From Halovulum sp039180525 (GTDB taxonomy: Bacteria; Pseudomonadota; Alphaproteobacteria; Rhodobacterales; Rhodobacteraceae), in assembly GCA_039180525.1 (NCBI GenBank), contig JBCDDF010000001.1, positions 62,001-126,000 of the forward strand: a DNA stretch of 64,000 nucleotides. The letters are read 5' to 3'. Position numbers and translations under genes: made by a program. Positions within the stretch are counted from its first letter, which is position 1, and each line of letters begins with the position of its first letter. Shown here piece after piece: positions 53,208-61,205 of the stretch. A model generated the notes under the pieces. The model ran no database searches, had not been told where the DNA came from, and saw nothing but the letters and a program-made list of their open reading frames with translations.

Positions 53208-53569
53208 TCGAACCCGCGCCCGGTCTGCGGCTGGACAAATGGCTGTGGCATGCGCGGTTCTTCAAAACCCGCTCCTTGGCGGCGAAGACTGTTCAAAGCG
53301 GCGCGGTGCGCCTCAACGGCGACAGGGTGCAGAAACCCGCGGCGCAGATCCGGCCGGGCGACACGCTGACCTTTGCCCAGGCCCGCAGCATTCGCGTGGT
53401 CACCGTGCTTGCGCTGGGCACCGGTCGCGGTCCGGCGCCGGAGGCACAGACGCTCTACCGCGAAATCGCGGCGCCCGATGGCGCGGCCAAGCCGGGGCCG
53501 CGCATCGGGCCACGCCCGACAAAGAAGGATCGGCGCGCGGTCGACACCGTCCAGCGCTTTCCCCCTTGA
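53204..53569 (+). CDS. S4-domain RNA-binding protein (Hsp15-like)
   Basis: A 121-residue protein: the S4 domain RLDKWLWHARFFKTRSLAAKTVQSGAVRLNGDRVQKPAAQIRPGDTL is complete, followed by a short basic extension ending RPTKKDRRAVDTVQRFPP. Hsp15 binds free 50S subunits carrying nascent chains. The GTG start overlaps the helicase stop, which indicates coupled expression and a joint role in RNA or ribosome quality control. Confidence 0.92.
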   Translation: MIEPAPGLRLDKWLWHARFFKTRSLAAKTVQSGAVRLNGDRVQKPAAQIRPGDTLTFAQARSIRVVTVLALGTGRGPAPEAQTLYREIAAPDGAAKPGPRIGPRPTKKDRRAVDTVQRFPP

Positions 53570-53625
53570 ACTCGCCGGTGGTGGTGGGCAGATAAAGATC
53601 GCATCCTCGTTAAAGGGCAGCGCCT

Positions 53626-53964
53626 GTGACCTATGTGGTGACCGACAACTGCATCGCCTGCAAATACACCGACTGTGTGGAAGTCTGCCCGGTGGATTGC
53701 TTCTACGAGGGCGAGAACATGCTGGTCATTCATCCCGACGAATGCATCGACTGCGGGGTGTGCGAACCCGAATGCCCCGCCGACGCGATCCGTCCCGATA
53801 CCGAGCCGGACATGGAGACCTGGGTCGATTTCAATCGCAAATACTCGGAAAAGTGGCCCGTAATCGTGACCAAGCTCGACCCGCTGCCCGAGGCCGAGGA
53901 TCGCGACGGCGAGACCGGGAAACTGGAGAAATACTTCTCCGAAAACCCGGGAGAGGGCGGCTAG
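53626..53964 (+). CDS. fdxA: Ferredoxin FdxA, 7Fe-8S type
   Basis: A 112-residue ferredoxin with both cluster motifs: CIACKYTDCVEVCPVDC (3Fe-4S plus shared ligands) and CIDCGVCEPECPADAI (4Fe-4S). The C-terminal extension (YSEKWPVIVTKLDPLPEAEDRDG) is typical of the alphaproteobacterial FdxA. It starts with GTG at 53626, preceded by AAAGGG. It carries electrons in the cytoplasm. Confidence 0.95.
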   Translation: MTYVVTDNCIACKYTDCVEVCPVDCFYEGENMLVIHPDECIDCGVCEPECPADAIRPDTEPDMETWVDFNRKYSEKWPVIVTKLDPLPEAEDRDGETGKLEKYFSENPGEGG

Positions 53965-54293
53965 ATCGATTCGTAGCGCTTTGGATCGCGCGAACGTGTT
54001 TGATTCGCGAGGCACCCAAAACGCCATAAAACCGCGTTTTTCCGCTGCGAATCACCCCTAGCGGCACGGTCTGCGTGCGGCGCAACCTTTAATACTTCGG
54101 CGAAGTTTGTTATATTCCTGACATATACAGGCGTCGGTTCGCACAATCACCTCTGGGAGAGCAACAAGAGGGGTGAGGAACCATTTCACGCGAGACAGTC
54201 TATTGTTCGGGCTAGGGTGCGTTATGCGCCCCCCGCGCATTGTCTCGCTGCGAAATGGGTGGATCGCCGCCGCCGGTAACCGTGAGAGGCTGC
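53965..54293. other. fdxA-carD intergenic control region
   Basis: It contains the fdxA terminator (54018-54041), an outer inverted repeat GATTCGC (54002-54008)/GCGAATC (54047-54053), and further on an AT-rich stretch around 54090-54125 with TATATTCC and ACATATACAGG, probably the carD promoter. No gene or RNA gene is recognised. Confidence 0.5.
54018..54041 (+). terminator. Rho-independent terminator of fdxA
   Basis: AAAACGC (54018-54024) pairs with GCGTTTT (54034-54040) and a final T follows. The hairpin is modest, but it is the first U-rich hairpin after the fdxA stop. Confidence 0.6.
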
Positions 54294-54803
54294 ATGTCCA
54301 AGAAGAAAAACGCCGAATTCCGTCCTAACGATTTCGTGGTCTATCCCGCGCATGGCGTGGGCCGGATCGTGTCGATCGACGAACAGGAGGTGGCCGGGAT
54401 CACGCTGGAGATGTTCGTGATCACTTTCGACAAGGACAAGATGACGCTCAGGGTGCCGACGCACAAGGCGACGTCGGTCGGCATGCGGTCGCTGTCGACG
54501 CCCGATATCGTCGGCAAGGCGATGGATACGCTGAAGGGGCGCGCGCGGGTGAAACGCGCGATGTGGTCCCGCCGGGCGCAGGAATACGAACAGAAGATCA
54601 ATTCCGGCGATCTGATCTCGATCGCAGAGGTGGTACGCGACCTGCATCGCAACGATGAACAGCGCGAGCAGTCCTATTCCGAACGCCAGCTTTACGAGGC
54701 GGCGCTGGAGCGGCTGACACGCGAGGTCGCGGCCGTCGATGGGATCGATGAATTGAAGGCGCAGCAACGCGTGGATGCGCTGCTGGAAAAGCGCGCCGCC
54801 TGA
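54294..54803 (+). CDS. carD: CarD/CdnL-family transcriptional regulator
   Basis: A 169-residue RNA-polymerase-binding regulator that stabilises open complexes at housekeeping promoters. The N-terminal RNAP-interaction domain is FRPNDFVVYPAHGVGRIVSIDEQEVAGI..MFVITFDKDKMTLRVPTHKA. The C-terminal helical DNA-binding domain includes KRAMWSRRAQEYEQKINSGDLISIAEVVRDLHR. The ATG at 54294 follows GAGAGG; an in-frame start at 54240 would give an atypical leader. Confidence 0.95.
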   Translation: MSKKKNAEFRPNDFVVYPAHGVGRIVSIDEQEVAGITLEMFVITFDKDKMTLRVPTHKATSVGMRSLSTPDIVGKAMDTLKGRARVKRAMWSRRAQEYEQKINSGDLISIAEVVRDLHRNDEQREQSYSERQLYEAALERLTREVAAVDGIDELKAQQRVDALLEKRAA

Positions 54804-54848
54804 TCCACGCCTGATTGCCAGGCGCGGCGACCGCCGCAAGGAAACCCG

Positions 54849-54880
54849 AAAAGCCCGCGCCGGCCCGGCGCGGGCTTTTT
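54849..54880. terminator. Strong terminator between carD and purF
   Basis: AAAAGCCCGCGCCG (54849-54862) and CGGCGCGGGCTTTT (54866-54879) form a 14-bp stem with a GCC loop and a U run on both strands. It can serve the converging carD and purF transcripts. Confidence 0.9.
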
Positions 54881-54951
54881 CCGTGCGCTCGCGCACGACG
54901 CGGGCCATGGCCCGCGCGGGTTTCCGGCCCCGTTGTCGGCGGGGGGCGCGC

Positions 54952-56409
54952 TTACTCCGCGGCTTTGAGTTTGAAGCCCTGCTCGACCATGTCACGCGGC
55001 TCGATCGGGTAATCCCCGGTAAAGACCGCGTCGTAATAGGCCGGCGCCTTTGGGTCGCGGCCCTCCGGCACGCCGACGGCGCGGTAGAGCCCGTCGATGG
55101 ACACAAACCGCAGCGAGGTGACGCCCAGATAGCCGCGCATCTCCTCCTCGGTCATCGAAGCCGCAAGCAACTCGTCGCGGTTGGGCATATCGACGCCGAA
55201 AAAGCAGGGCCAGATCGTCGGCGGGCTGGCAACGCGGAAGTGCACCTCCGCCGCGCCGGCCTCCAGGATCATGTCCTTGATCTTGCGGCTTGTGGTGCCA
55301 CGCACCACGCTGTCGTCCACCAGCACCACCCGTTTGCCGCGCATCAGCGACCGGTTCACGTTCAGCTTCAGCCGCACGCCCATATTGCGGATCTGCTCGG
55401 TCGGTTCGATGAAGGTGCGGCCGACATATTGGTTGCGGATGATCCCCATCTCGAAGGGAATGCCCGATTCGTGGCTGTAGCCGATCGCCGCCGGGGTCCC
55501 GCTGTCGGGCACGGGGCAGACCATGTCCGCCTCCACCGGCGCTTCACGCGCCAGTTCCACACCGATCTGGCGGCGGGTCTCATAGACCGAGCGGCCGCCG
55601 ATGATCGAATCCGGGCGGCTGAAATAGACATGCTCGAAGATGCAAGGCTGTGGCCGGATCGGCGCGAACGGGTGATAGCTGGCGATGTGGTTTTCGGTGA
55701 TCACCACCATCTCGCCCGGGGCGATTTCGCGGATGAACTCGGCGCCGATGATGTCGAGCGCGCAGGTTTCGGACGCCAGCACATGCGCCTCGCCCAACCG
55801 CCCAAGCACCAGCGGGCGTATGCCCAGCGGGTCGCGCACGCCGATCAGCTTCGACCGCGTCATGGCGACGATGCTGAACGCCCCCTCAACCTGGCGCAGC
55901 GCCTCTTTGATGCGTTCGGGGATGGTGCTGTGCATCGATCGGGCCATCAGGTGGATGATGCACTCGGTGTCGCTGGAACACTGAAAAATGGAGCCGCGCT
56001 CGATCAACTGCCGGCGCAGCGCACCGGCATTGGTCAGGTTGCCGTTATGGGCGATGGCGCAGCCGCCCATGGCGAACTCGGCGAACAGCGGCTGTACGTC
56101 GCGGATCTGGGTCTGGCCCTTGGATCCGGCGGTGGAATAGCGGACATGGCCGATGCCGATCTGCCCCGGCAGCGTGTCCATGATGGCCTGGCTGGTGAAA
56201 TTGTCGCGAACATAGCCGAACCGCCGGGCAGACGCGAAGCCGGTGTCGGGCTGATAGGTGACGATGCCGCCGGCTTCCTGCCCGCGATGCTGAAGCGCAT
56301 GCAGGCCGAGCGTCACGAATTGCGCCGCATCGGTGGCACCGATGATACCGAACACGCCGCATTCCTCGCGCAGCTTGTCGTCATCATGGGAGTGGCTTGG
56401 CAGGGACAT
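54952..56409 (-). CDS. purF: Amidophosphoribosyltransferase
   Basis: A 485-residue enzyme for the first committed step of purine synthesis, converting PRPP and glutamine to phosphoribosylamine. A propeptide of about 16 residues (MSLPSHSHDDDKLREE) precedes the catalytic Cys in CGVFGIIGA; the glutaminase site has AHNGNLTNAG, and the PRPP-binding loop is VVLVDDSVVRGTTS. The ATG at 56409 gives the normal length; the frame stays open upstream into the repeat-containing gap. It ends a minus-strand block after cvpA. Confidence 0.96.
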   Translation of the reverse strand: MSLPSHSHDDDKLREECGVFGIIGATDAAQFVTLGLHALQHRGQEAGGIVTYQPDTGFASARRFGYVRDNFTSQAIMDTLPGQIGIGHVRYSTAGSKGQTQIRDVQPLFAEFAMGGCAIAHNGNLTNAGALRRQLIERGSIFQCSSDTECIIHLMARSMHSTIPERIKEALRQVEGAFSIVAMTRSKLIGVRDPLGIRPLVLGRLGEAHVLASETCALDIIGAEFIREIAPGEMVVITENHIASYHPFAPIRPQPCIFEHVYFSRPDSIIGGRSVYETRRQIGVELAREAPVEADMVCPVPDSGTPAAIGYSHESGIPFEMGIIRNQYVGRTFIEPTEQIRNMGVRLKLNVNRSLMRGKRVVLVDDSVVRGTTSRKIKDMILEAGAAEVHFRVASPPTIWPCFFGVDMPNRDELLAASMTEEEMRGYLGVTSLRFVSIDGLYRAVGVPEGRDPKAPAYYDAVFTGDYPIEPRDMVEQGFKLKAAE

Positions 56410-56522
56410 CGCGCTCCAAGGGCTGGCCACCTGCGGTATACAAGCCGACGTGCCGGAGGGAAAGGGCCCCGTGCGGTGCCATTGCCGATTGGGCGCGCCG
56501 GGCGTTCCGTCGCCGGCGTGCC

Positions 56523-56547
56523 GGGATGGGGTGAAACCCCATCCTAC
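56523..56547. repeat. GGATGGGG/CCCCATCC palindrome, dispersed copy
   Basis: GGGATGGGGT and ACCCCATCCTACGG arms surround a 3-base centre. It lies in the 250-base gap between cvpA and purF, together with a second copy at 56624-56648. Confidence 0.85.
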
Positions 56548-56623
56548 GGTGCCGCGCCCGAGAGCCAGGCCGGGATGACACACACGGGGGGGCGCCCGGT
56601 ATCCCCACGGCGCGAAGCGGATC

Positions 56624-56648
56624 GTAGGATGGGGTTTCACCCCATCCC
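56624..56648. repeat. GTAGGATGGGG/CCCCATCC palindrome, dispersed copy
   Basis: GTAGGATGGGGT is followed by TTCACCCCATCCC. It ends just before the stop codon of cvpA (56660) and may also serve as an mRNA 3' hairpin. Confidence 0.85.
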
Positions 56649-56659
56649 GGCCACCCACG

Positions 56660-57286
56660 CTATTGCGTGGCCGCGTCGCCCCCGGTCGCATCATCGCCGC
56701 CGGCACCGGGCGTCTCCGCCGCGGGGGCATCGCCGCCACAGGGGCCGGTGAGCTGCTCGTAACGGGCGGCGAACCACTCGAACCCGTCTTCGGGCAGCGC
56801 CTCGGCCAGTTGCTGCTGGCTTTGCGCCAGGATTTCGACGGTCTTGCTGTCTTCGACCATCGGGATGCCTTCGCCGCCGGCGATCAGCCGGTCATAGACG
56901 ATCAGCGCCACCACGATCAGCAGCGCCCCGCGCGCCAGCCCGAACAAGAAGCCCAGCCCCTGGTCGAATGGCCCGAGCGCGGAATTCTGGATCGCGCCCG
57001 AGATCAGCGGCGTGAAGATCGAGACCACGATCAGGGCCGCGACGAACACCAGCCCGAAGGCCGCGATGATCGCCAACTCGCAGTTCCCGCCGATGATGTC
57101 GGCCAGAACCGGCACCTCTTTCATCAGCGGTTCGACATCGGGCGCGAACAGAAACGCCACGATCGCCGCCGCGACCCAGCCGATTATCGACAGAACTTCG
57201 CGCACGAACCCGCGCGAATAGGCCAACAGCCCGGATACCGCGAGGATGAACGCGGAACCGCCATCGACCAGAGTGAAGCCTTCCAT
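56660..57286 (-). CDS. cvpA: CvpA family membrane protein
   Basis: A 208-residue protein with four membrane segments (FILAVSGLLAYSRGFVREVLSIIGWVAAAIVAFLFAP begins the CvpA motif region) and a periplasmic or cytoplasmic tail rich in Gly/Ala/Asp. GFLFGLARGALLIVVALIVYDRLI is the conserved last pair. CvpA is classically encoded upstream of purF, as here, and is associated with envelope stress tolerance. Confidence 0.93.
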   Translation of the reverse strand: MEGFTLVDGGSAFILAVSGLLAYSRGFVREVLSIIGWVAAAIVAFLFAPDVEPLMKEVPVLADIIGGNCELAIIAAFGLVFVAALIVVSIFTPLISGAIQNSALGPFDQGLGFLFGLARGALLIVVALIVYDRLIAGGEGIPMVEDSKTVEILAQSQQQLAEALPEDGFEWFAARYEQLTGPCGGDAPAAETPGAGGDDATGGDAATQ

Positions 57287-57303
57287 GCCCGACCCTCGAA
57301 CGC

Positions 57304-58671
57304 TTAGTTTTGATCTTCTATGGCACCAAACATGCTGTCGATAAAGGCTTTTAGGCTGGGGTGACTGCTTAGCTGCAGACCTGTGTCTTCCAGGAGTTTC
57401 AGCCTTTCGGGCACGATGGCGGCGGTGAAACCGAGCTTTGCCGCCTCACGGATGCGGGCGTCGGGTTGGGCCACCGGGCGCAGGCTGCCGGACAGACTGA
57501 TCTCGCCGAACAGCACCGTCTCGGCCGGCAGTGCCACATCCTGGCGCGCGGACACCAGCGCCGCGGCCACCGCCAGATCGGCGGCCGGTTCGCCGACCCG
57601 CAGGCCGCCGGCGACGTTGAGATAGACGTCGAGCCCCGAAAACGCGATGCCGCAGCGCGCCTCCAGCACCGCCAGCACCATAGCCAGACGCGCCCCGTCC
57701 CAGCCCACCACCGACCGGCGCGGGGTGGCCAGGGGCGAGGTTGCCACCAGCGCCTGGATTTCCACCAGAACCGGGCGGGTGCCTTCGATCCCGGCAAAAA
57801 CCGCGGCGCCGGGGGTCTGGGTGTCGCGGCCGGTCAGAAACAGCTCGGACGGATTGGCGACTTGCGCCAGCCCGCCGCCGGTCATGGTGAAGACGCCGAT
57901 TTCGTCGGCCGGGCCGAACCGGTTCTTGACCGCCCGCAGGATACGGAACTGATGGCCGCGGTCGCCCTCGAAATAAAGCACCGTGTCGACCATGTGTTCG
58001 ACAACGCGCGGCCCGGCGATCTGGCCGTCCTTGGTGACATGGCCGACCAGGATGACCGCGGTGCCGCGGCGTTTGGCGAATGTCGTCAGGTCATGGGCCG
58101 CGGCGCGCACCTGACTGACCGAACCCGGCGCGGCGCCGACATCCTGCGACCACATGGTCTGGATGGAATCGATGATCGCCAGCGCGGGCCGGGTTTTGTC
58201 GAGGGTTGCTATGATGTCGGCAAGATGGGTTTCGGCGCCCAGGTGCAGCGGCGCCTGGTCCAGGCCCAGCCGCTGGGCGCGCAGGCGCACTTGGGCCGCG
58301 GCCTCTTCGCCGGAGATATAGACCACCTCCGCGCCGGCGGCGGCGAAGTCGGCTGCGGCCTGCAAAAGCAGCGTGGATTTGCCGATGCCCGGATCGCCGC
58401 CGACCAGGATCGCCGAACCCGGGACCAGCCCGCCGCCGAGCACGCGGTTCAATTCGGCGATGCCGCTGGTGCGGCGGGTGAGCGGGGCGTCGGCTTTGTC
58501 CAGGGTGCTGAGCGCGATGGCGCGGCCCTGGGCCACGGCCCTGGGCCCGGCGGCGATGGGGGCGTCCTCGGCAATGGTGTTCCAGGCGCCGCAGCCCTGA
58601 CATTGGCCGGCCCATTTCTTGTGCACCGTGCCGCAGTCCGCGCAGACGAAGATGGAGGACGATTTGGCCAT
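57304..58671 (-). CDS. radA: DNA repair protein RadA
   Basis: A 455-residue RecA-like ATPase promoting branch migration during recombination. The N-terminal zinc finger is CADCGTVHKKWAGQCQGC, Walker A GGDPGIGKST, the RadA-specific KNRFG motif is in VKNRFGPADEIGVF, and the Lon-like domain ends the protein. It lies 17 bases upstream of cvpA. Confidence 0.97.
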   Translation of the reverse strand: MAKSSSIFVCADCGTVHKKWAGQCQGCGAWNTIAEDAPIAAGPRAVAQGRAIALSTLDKADAPLTRRTSGIAELNRVLGGGLVPGSAILVGGDPGIGKSTLLLQAAADFAAAGAEVVYISGEEAAAQVRLRAQRLGLDQAPLHLGAETHLADIIATLDKTRPALAIIDSIQTMWSQDVGAAPGSVSQVRAAAHDLTTFAKRRGTAVILVGHVTKDGQIAGPRVVEHMVDTVLYFEGDRGHQFRILRAVKNRFGPADEIGVFTMTGGGLAQVANPSELFLTGRDTQTPGAAVFAGIEGTRPVLVEIQALVATSPLATPRRSVVGWDGARLAMVLAVLEARCGIAFSGLDVYLNVAGGLRVGEPAADLAVAAALVSARQDVALPAETVLFGEISLSGSLRPVAQPDARIREAAKLGFTAAIVPERLKLLEDTGLQLSSHPSLKAFIDSMFGAIEDQN

Positions 58672-58710
58672 CGGCCCGATGTCTCACGCGCGCCGCGCAA
58701 GGTCCAGGGC

Positions 58711-59028
58711 TCAGCCGCCGAAGGGCAGCCCCGCGGCCAGCGCGGCGCCAAAGCCCACATGCGTCAGCGGCAGAAGCCGGTTCCAGCCGCGGTCGAGGAT
58801 CAGCGCCGCCGCCGCCGCCGGGATCAGCCCCAGGCCCAGGATCTGGGACAACGTCCAAAGCCCGCCGCTGAGCGTGGCCATCGCGGCCACGGTCAGCCCC
58901 GCCGCAAGGCCATGCGCCCAGCGCAGGCCGCCGGTCTGGCGAAAGGCCTGGGCGGCGGCAAAGAAGGTGGCGGCGAAGATGCAGGACGCCACGAAGATGC
59001 CGGCCAGAAGATGGACGACGACCTCCAT
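58711..59028 (-). CDS. Small integral membrane protein of unknown function
   Basis: A 105-residue protein with four likely membrane segments (VVVHLLAGIFVASCIFAATFFAAAQAF, GLRWAHGLAAGLTVAAMATLSGGLWTL, LIPAAAAALILDRGWNRLLPL, THVGFGAALAAGLPFGG). No family is recognised. Its ATG overlaps the stop of the PqiA-like gene (ATGA), so the two are translated together and may form a complex. Confidence 0.75.
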   Translation of the reverse strand: MEVVVHLLAGIFVASCIFAATFFAAAQAFRQTGGLRWAHGLAAGLTVAAMATLSGGLWTLSQILGLGLIPAAAAALILDRGWNRLLPLTHVGFGAALAAGLPFGG

Positions 59029-59531
59029 CAGCGCGGCTTGGTCGCGTGGGTGACCGCCAGCGAAAGCAGCACGCAGGCGGTGAAGAACCATAGGCCCCAG
59101 GCGGTTTCCACCCGGCCCACGCCGACGCCCTTGGCCACGACGATATAGACCGCGATCAGGAATACATCAGCCATCGCCAGCTTGCCCAAGACGCCCAGTG
59201 CCGGCAGGGCATAGGGTGTGAGCGCGCCCCAGTGGATGGCCGCCAGAAGCGCGGTTTTCAGCATCGGCGCGATCATGGCGAACAGCGCGACCAGAAGGGC
59301 AAGCGCCAGATCGTCCTGCCAGAGCGCACGAACCCCGGTGATCACCGAGATCTCGTCAAGGTCGAAGAAGGGCAGCAGCCCGGCCCGCGCGAGCGGCGCG
59401 AACCAGGCAAGCGGGAACAGGACCAGAAGCGACAGATTGGCCAGACGCAAAACCATTTGTGTCAGATAGGCGATGCGCGGCGCGCTGAGAACCCGGGCCG
59501 TCGCGCGGGCGGTGGCGGCCGAGAGGGGCAT
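59028..59531 (-). CDS. Paraquat-inducible protein A (PqiA)-family membrane protein
   Basis: A 167-residue protein with four membrane segments. LANLSLLVLFPLAWFAPLA, FFDLDEISVITGVRALWQDD and ALGVLGKLAMADVFLIAVYIVVAKGVG match the PqiA domain family, in a one-domain form. The ATG at 59531 has GAGAGGGG upstream, but both sit in a 14-bp hairpin (59515-59549). An internal ATG about 25 residues later (MVLRLANLSLL) is the alternative. PqiA proteins work with MCE-type lipid transport, and mlaE/mlaF genes lie directly upstream. Confidence 0.8.
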   Translation of the reverse strand: MPLSAATARATARVLSAPRIAYLTQMVLRLANLSLLVLFPLAWFAPLARAGLLPFFDLDEISVITGVRALWQDDLALALLVALFAMIAPMLKTALLAAIHWGALTPYALPALGVLGKLAMADVFLIAVYIVVAKGVGVGRVETAWGLWFFTACVLLSLAVTHATKPR

Positions 59532-59549
59532 CGAACCCCTCTCGGCCGC
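59515..59549. promoter_or_regulatory. 14-bp hairpin covering the PqiA-like translation start
   Basis: GCGGCCGAGAGGGG (59515-59528) pairs perfectly with CCCCTCTCGGCCGC (59536-59549). In the mRNA (minus strand) the Shine-Dalgarno GAGAGGGG is in the stem and the 7-base loop TTCGATG carries the ATG. This could control initiation strongly. Confidence 0.7.
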
Positions 59550-59578
59550 TGGGCGCCCGTTGGCGGGCGATGCGGCCC

Positions 59579-59606
59579 GGTAGGATGGGGTTCCACCCCA
59601 TCCTAC
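59579..59606. repeat. GTAGGATGGGG/CCCCATCCTAC palindrome, dispersed copy
   Basis: GGTAGGATGGGGT and ACCCCATCCTAC flank a short centre. It lies in the gap between mlaF and the PqiA-like gene, upstream of the 14-bp start-site hairpin in the direction of transcription. Confidence 0.85.
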
Positions 59607-59644
59607 GGCGGCGGTGTGCGCGTGCGGCGGCAACCGGAGATGTC

Positions 59645-60397
59645 TTAGCGCACCGCCTCGATCGGGCCCTCGGCGCGGCCGTGGAGGAACTGATCCAGAT
59701 AGGGGTCGCCGGAACTTTCCAGATCCGCCACCGGCCCGGACCATTGCACGCGGCCGTCATGCAGCATCGCTATCTTGTCGGCAATGGCGCGCACGCTGGA
59801 TATGTCGTGGGTGATGGTGATCGCGGTGGCGCCCATCTCCACCACGATTTCGCGGATCAATTCGTTGATGACGCCCGACATGATCGGGTCGAGCCCGGTC
59901 GTGGGTTCGTCGAAAAAGATGATCTCGGGGTCGGCGGCGATGGCGCGGGCCAGGCCGACGCGCTTTTGCATGCCCCCCGACAGCTCCGCCGGGTAGAGAT
60001 CGGCCACGTCCGGTTTCAACCCAACCCGGCGCAGCTTTTCGATGGCGATCTCGCGCGCCTCTGCCTTTGGGCGTTTGCCGCGGCCGCGTTGCAGGCGGAA
60101 GGCGACGTTCTGCCAGACCGTGAGGCTGTCGAACAACGCGCCGCCCTGGAACAGCATGCCGAAGCGCGACAGGAACGTATCCCGCGCACCCTGGACCGGT
60201 GCGCCGTCGACCGTGATGGTGCCGCTGTCGGGCACCACCAGGCCCAGGACGCATTTGATGGTGACCGATTTGCCGGTGCCCGACCCGCCTATGATCACCA
60301 GGCTTTCGCCCCGCGCCACGTCCAGCGTGACCCCCCGCAGCACTCGTTTGGGTCCAAAGGCCTTGTGGACATCCGTCAGGGCGATCATCGCGGTCAT
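59645..60397 (-). CDS. mlaF: MlaF-type phospholipid ABC transporter ATPase
   Basis: A 250-residue ATPase. Walker A is GGSGTGKSVTIKCVLGL, the signature ELSGGMQKRVGLARAIA and Walker B IIFFDEPTTGLDP; the H-loop is ITITHDISS. The SGGMQKR signature and the C-terminal DPYLDQFLHGRAEGPIEA are typical of MlaF/Ttg2A, which powers retrograde phospholipid transport. It overlaps mlaE by four bases. Confidence 0.94.
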   Translation of the reverse strand: MTAMIALTDVHKAFGPKRVLRGVTLDVARGESLVIIGGSGTGKSVTIKCVLGLVVPDSGTITVDGAPVQGARDTFLSRFGMLFQGGALFDSLTVWQNVAFRLQRGRGKRPKAEAREIAIEKLRRVGLKPDVADLYPAELSGGMQKRVGLARAIAADPEIIFFDEPTTGLDPIMSGVINELIREIVVEMGATAITITHDISSVRAIADKIAMLHDGRVQWSGPVADLESSGDPYLDQFLHGRAEGPIEAVR

Positions 60398-61188
60398 GCG
60401 GAAAAGAAGATCTCGGTCAAAAGATAGTTGGACGCCAGGATCAGGATCGAGGCGGTGACCACCGCATTGGTCGTGGCCTGGCCCACGCCCTGTGCCCCGC
60501 GACCGGAGTTATAGCCGTGGTAACAGCCCATGATTGCCACGATGAAGCCGAAGACCCCGGCTTTGACCAGGCCCGAGACGATATCGGCGGCGACCAGAAA
60601 ATCGAGCGTATTGGCCAGATAGGCGGGGCCGGAAAAGCCCAACCGGCTGATGCCCACCAGATAGCCGCCCATGATGCCGATCGCGTCGCCGATGGCGACC
60701 AGCACCGGCAGCGACAGCGTCGCGGCCACGACCCGGGGCACGACCAGGAACTTGAAGGGGTTGGTCGACAGCGTGGTCAGCGCGTCGATCTGTTCGGTGA
60801 CGCGCATCGTCCCGATCTCCGCCGCGATGGAGGCGGAGACCCGGCCCGCGACCATCAGCCCGCCCAGCACCGGCCCTAGTTCGCGGACCATGCCGATGGC
60901 GACGATCGAGGGCACCACCGACTCGGCGTTGAAGCGCGCACCGCCGGCATAGATCTGCAGCGCCAGCGCACCGCCGGTGAACAGCGTGGTCAGCCCCACC
61001 ACCGGCAGCGAGAAATAGCCGATGCGCAGCATCTGGCGGGCGATTTCCGGCAGATAGATCGGCGGGCGCAGGATATGGCTGAGGGTCAGCGCCACGAACA
61101 ACGTCAGATGGCCCACGGCCTGCGCCAGGCCCAGGACAGACCGGCCGATGGAGGCGAGAAATTCGTCGATCAGTCGGACAAGGATCAT
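60394..61188 (-). CDS. mlaE: MlaE-type ABC permease
   Basis: A 264-residue inner-membrane permease. LVGLTTLFTGGALALQIY-like and AIGMVRELGPVLGGLMVAGRVSASIAAEIGTMRVTEQIDALTTLSTNPFKFLVVPRV segments identify the MlaE/YrbE family. It pairs with MlaF; MlaB/C/D partners are not in the window. Confidence 0.94.
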   Translation of the reverse strand: MILVRLIDEFLASIGRSVLGLAQAVGHLTLFVALTLSHILRPPIYLPEIARQMLRIGYFSLPVVGLTTLFTGGALALQIYAGGARFNAESVVPSIVAIGMVRELGPVLGGLMVAGRVSASIAAEIGTMRVTEQIDALTTLSTNPFKFLVVPRVVAATLSLPVLVAIGDAIGIMGGYLVGISRLGFSGPAYLANTLDFLVAADIVSGLVKAGVFGFIVAIMGCYHGYNSGRGAQGVGQATTNAVVTASILILASNYLLTEIFFSA

Positions 61189-61205
61189 GGGGGCCCGGGC
61201 GCGGT

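Noticed and set aside
57466..59148. A plus-strand open frame of 560 codons
   Set aside because: It is antisense to radA and the membrane-protein genes; the radA zinc finger and Walker motifs show the true strand.
59529..59543. GGGG-TTCGATG-CCCC on the minus strand, resembling a tRNA T arm
   Set aside because: No D arm, anticodon arm or acceptor partner surrounds it, and the stem simply continues to 14 bp.
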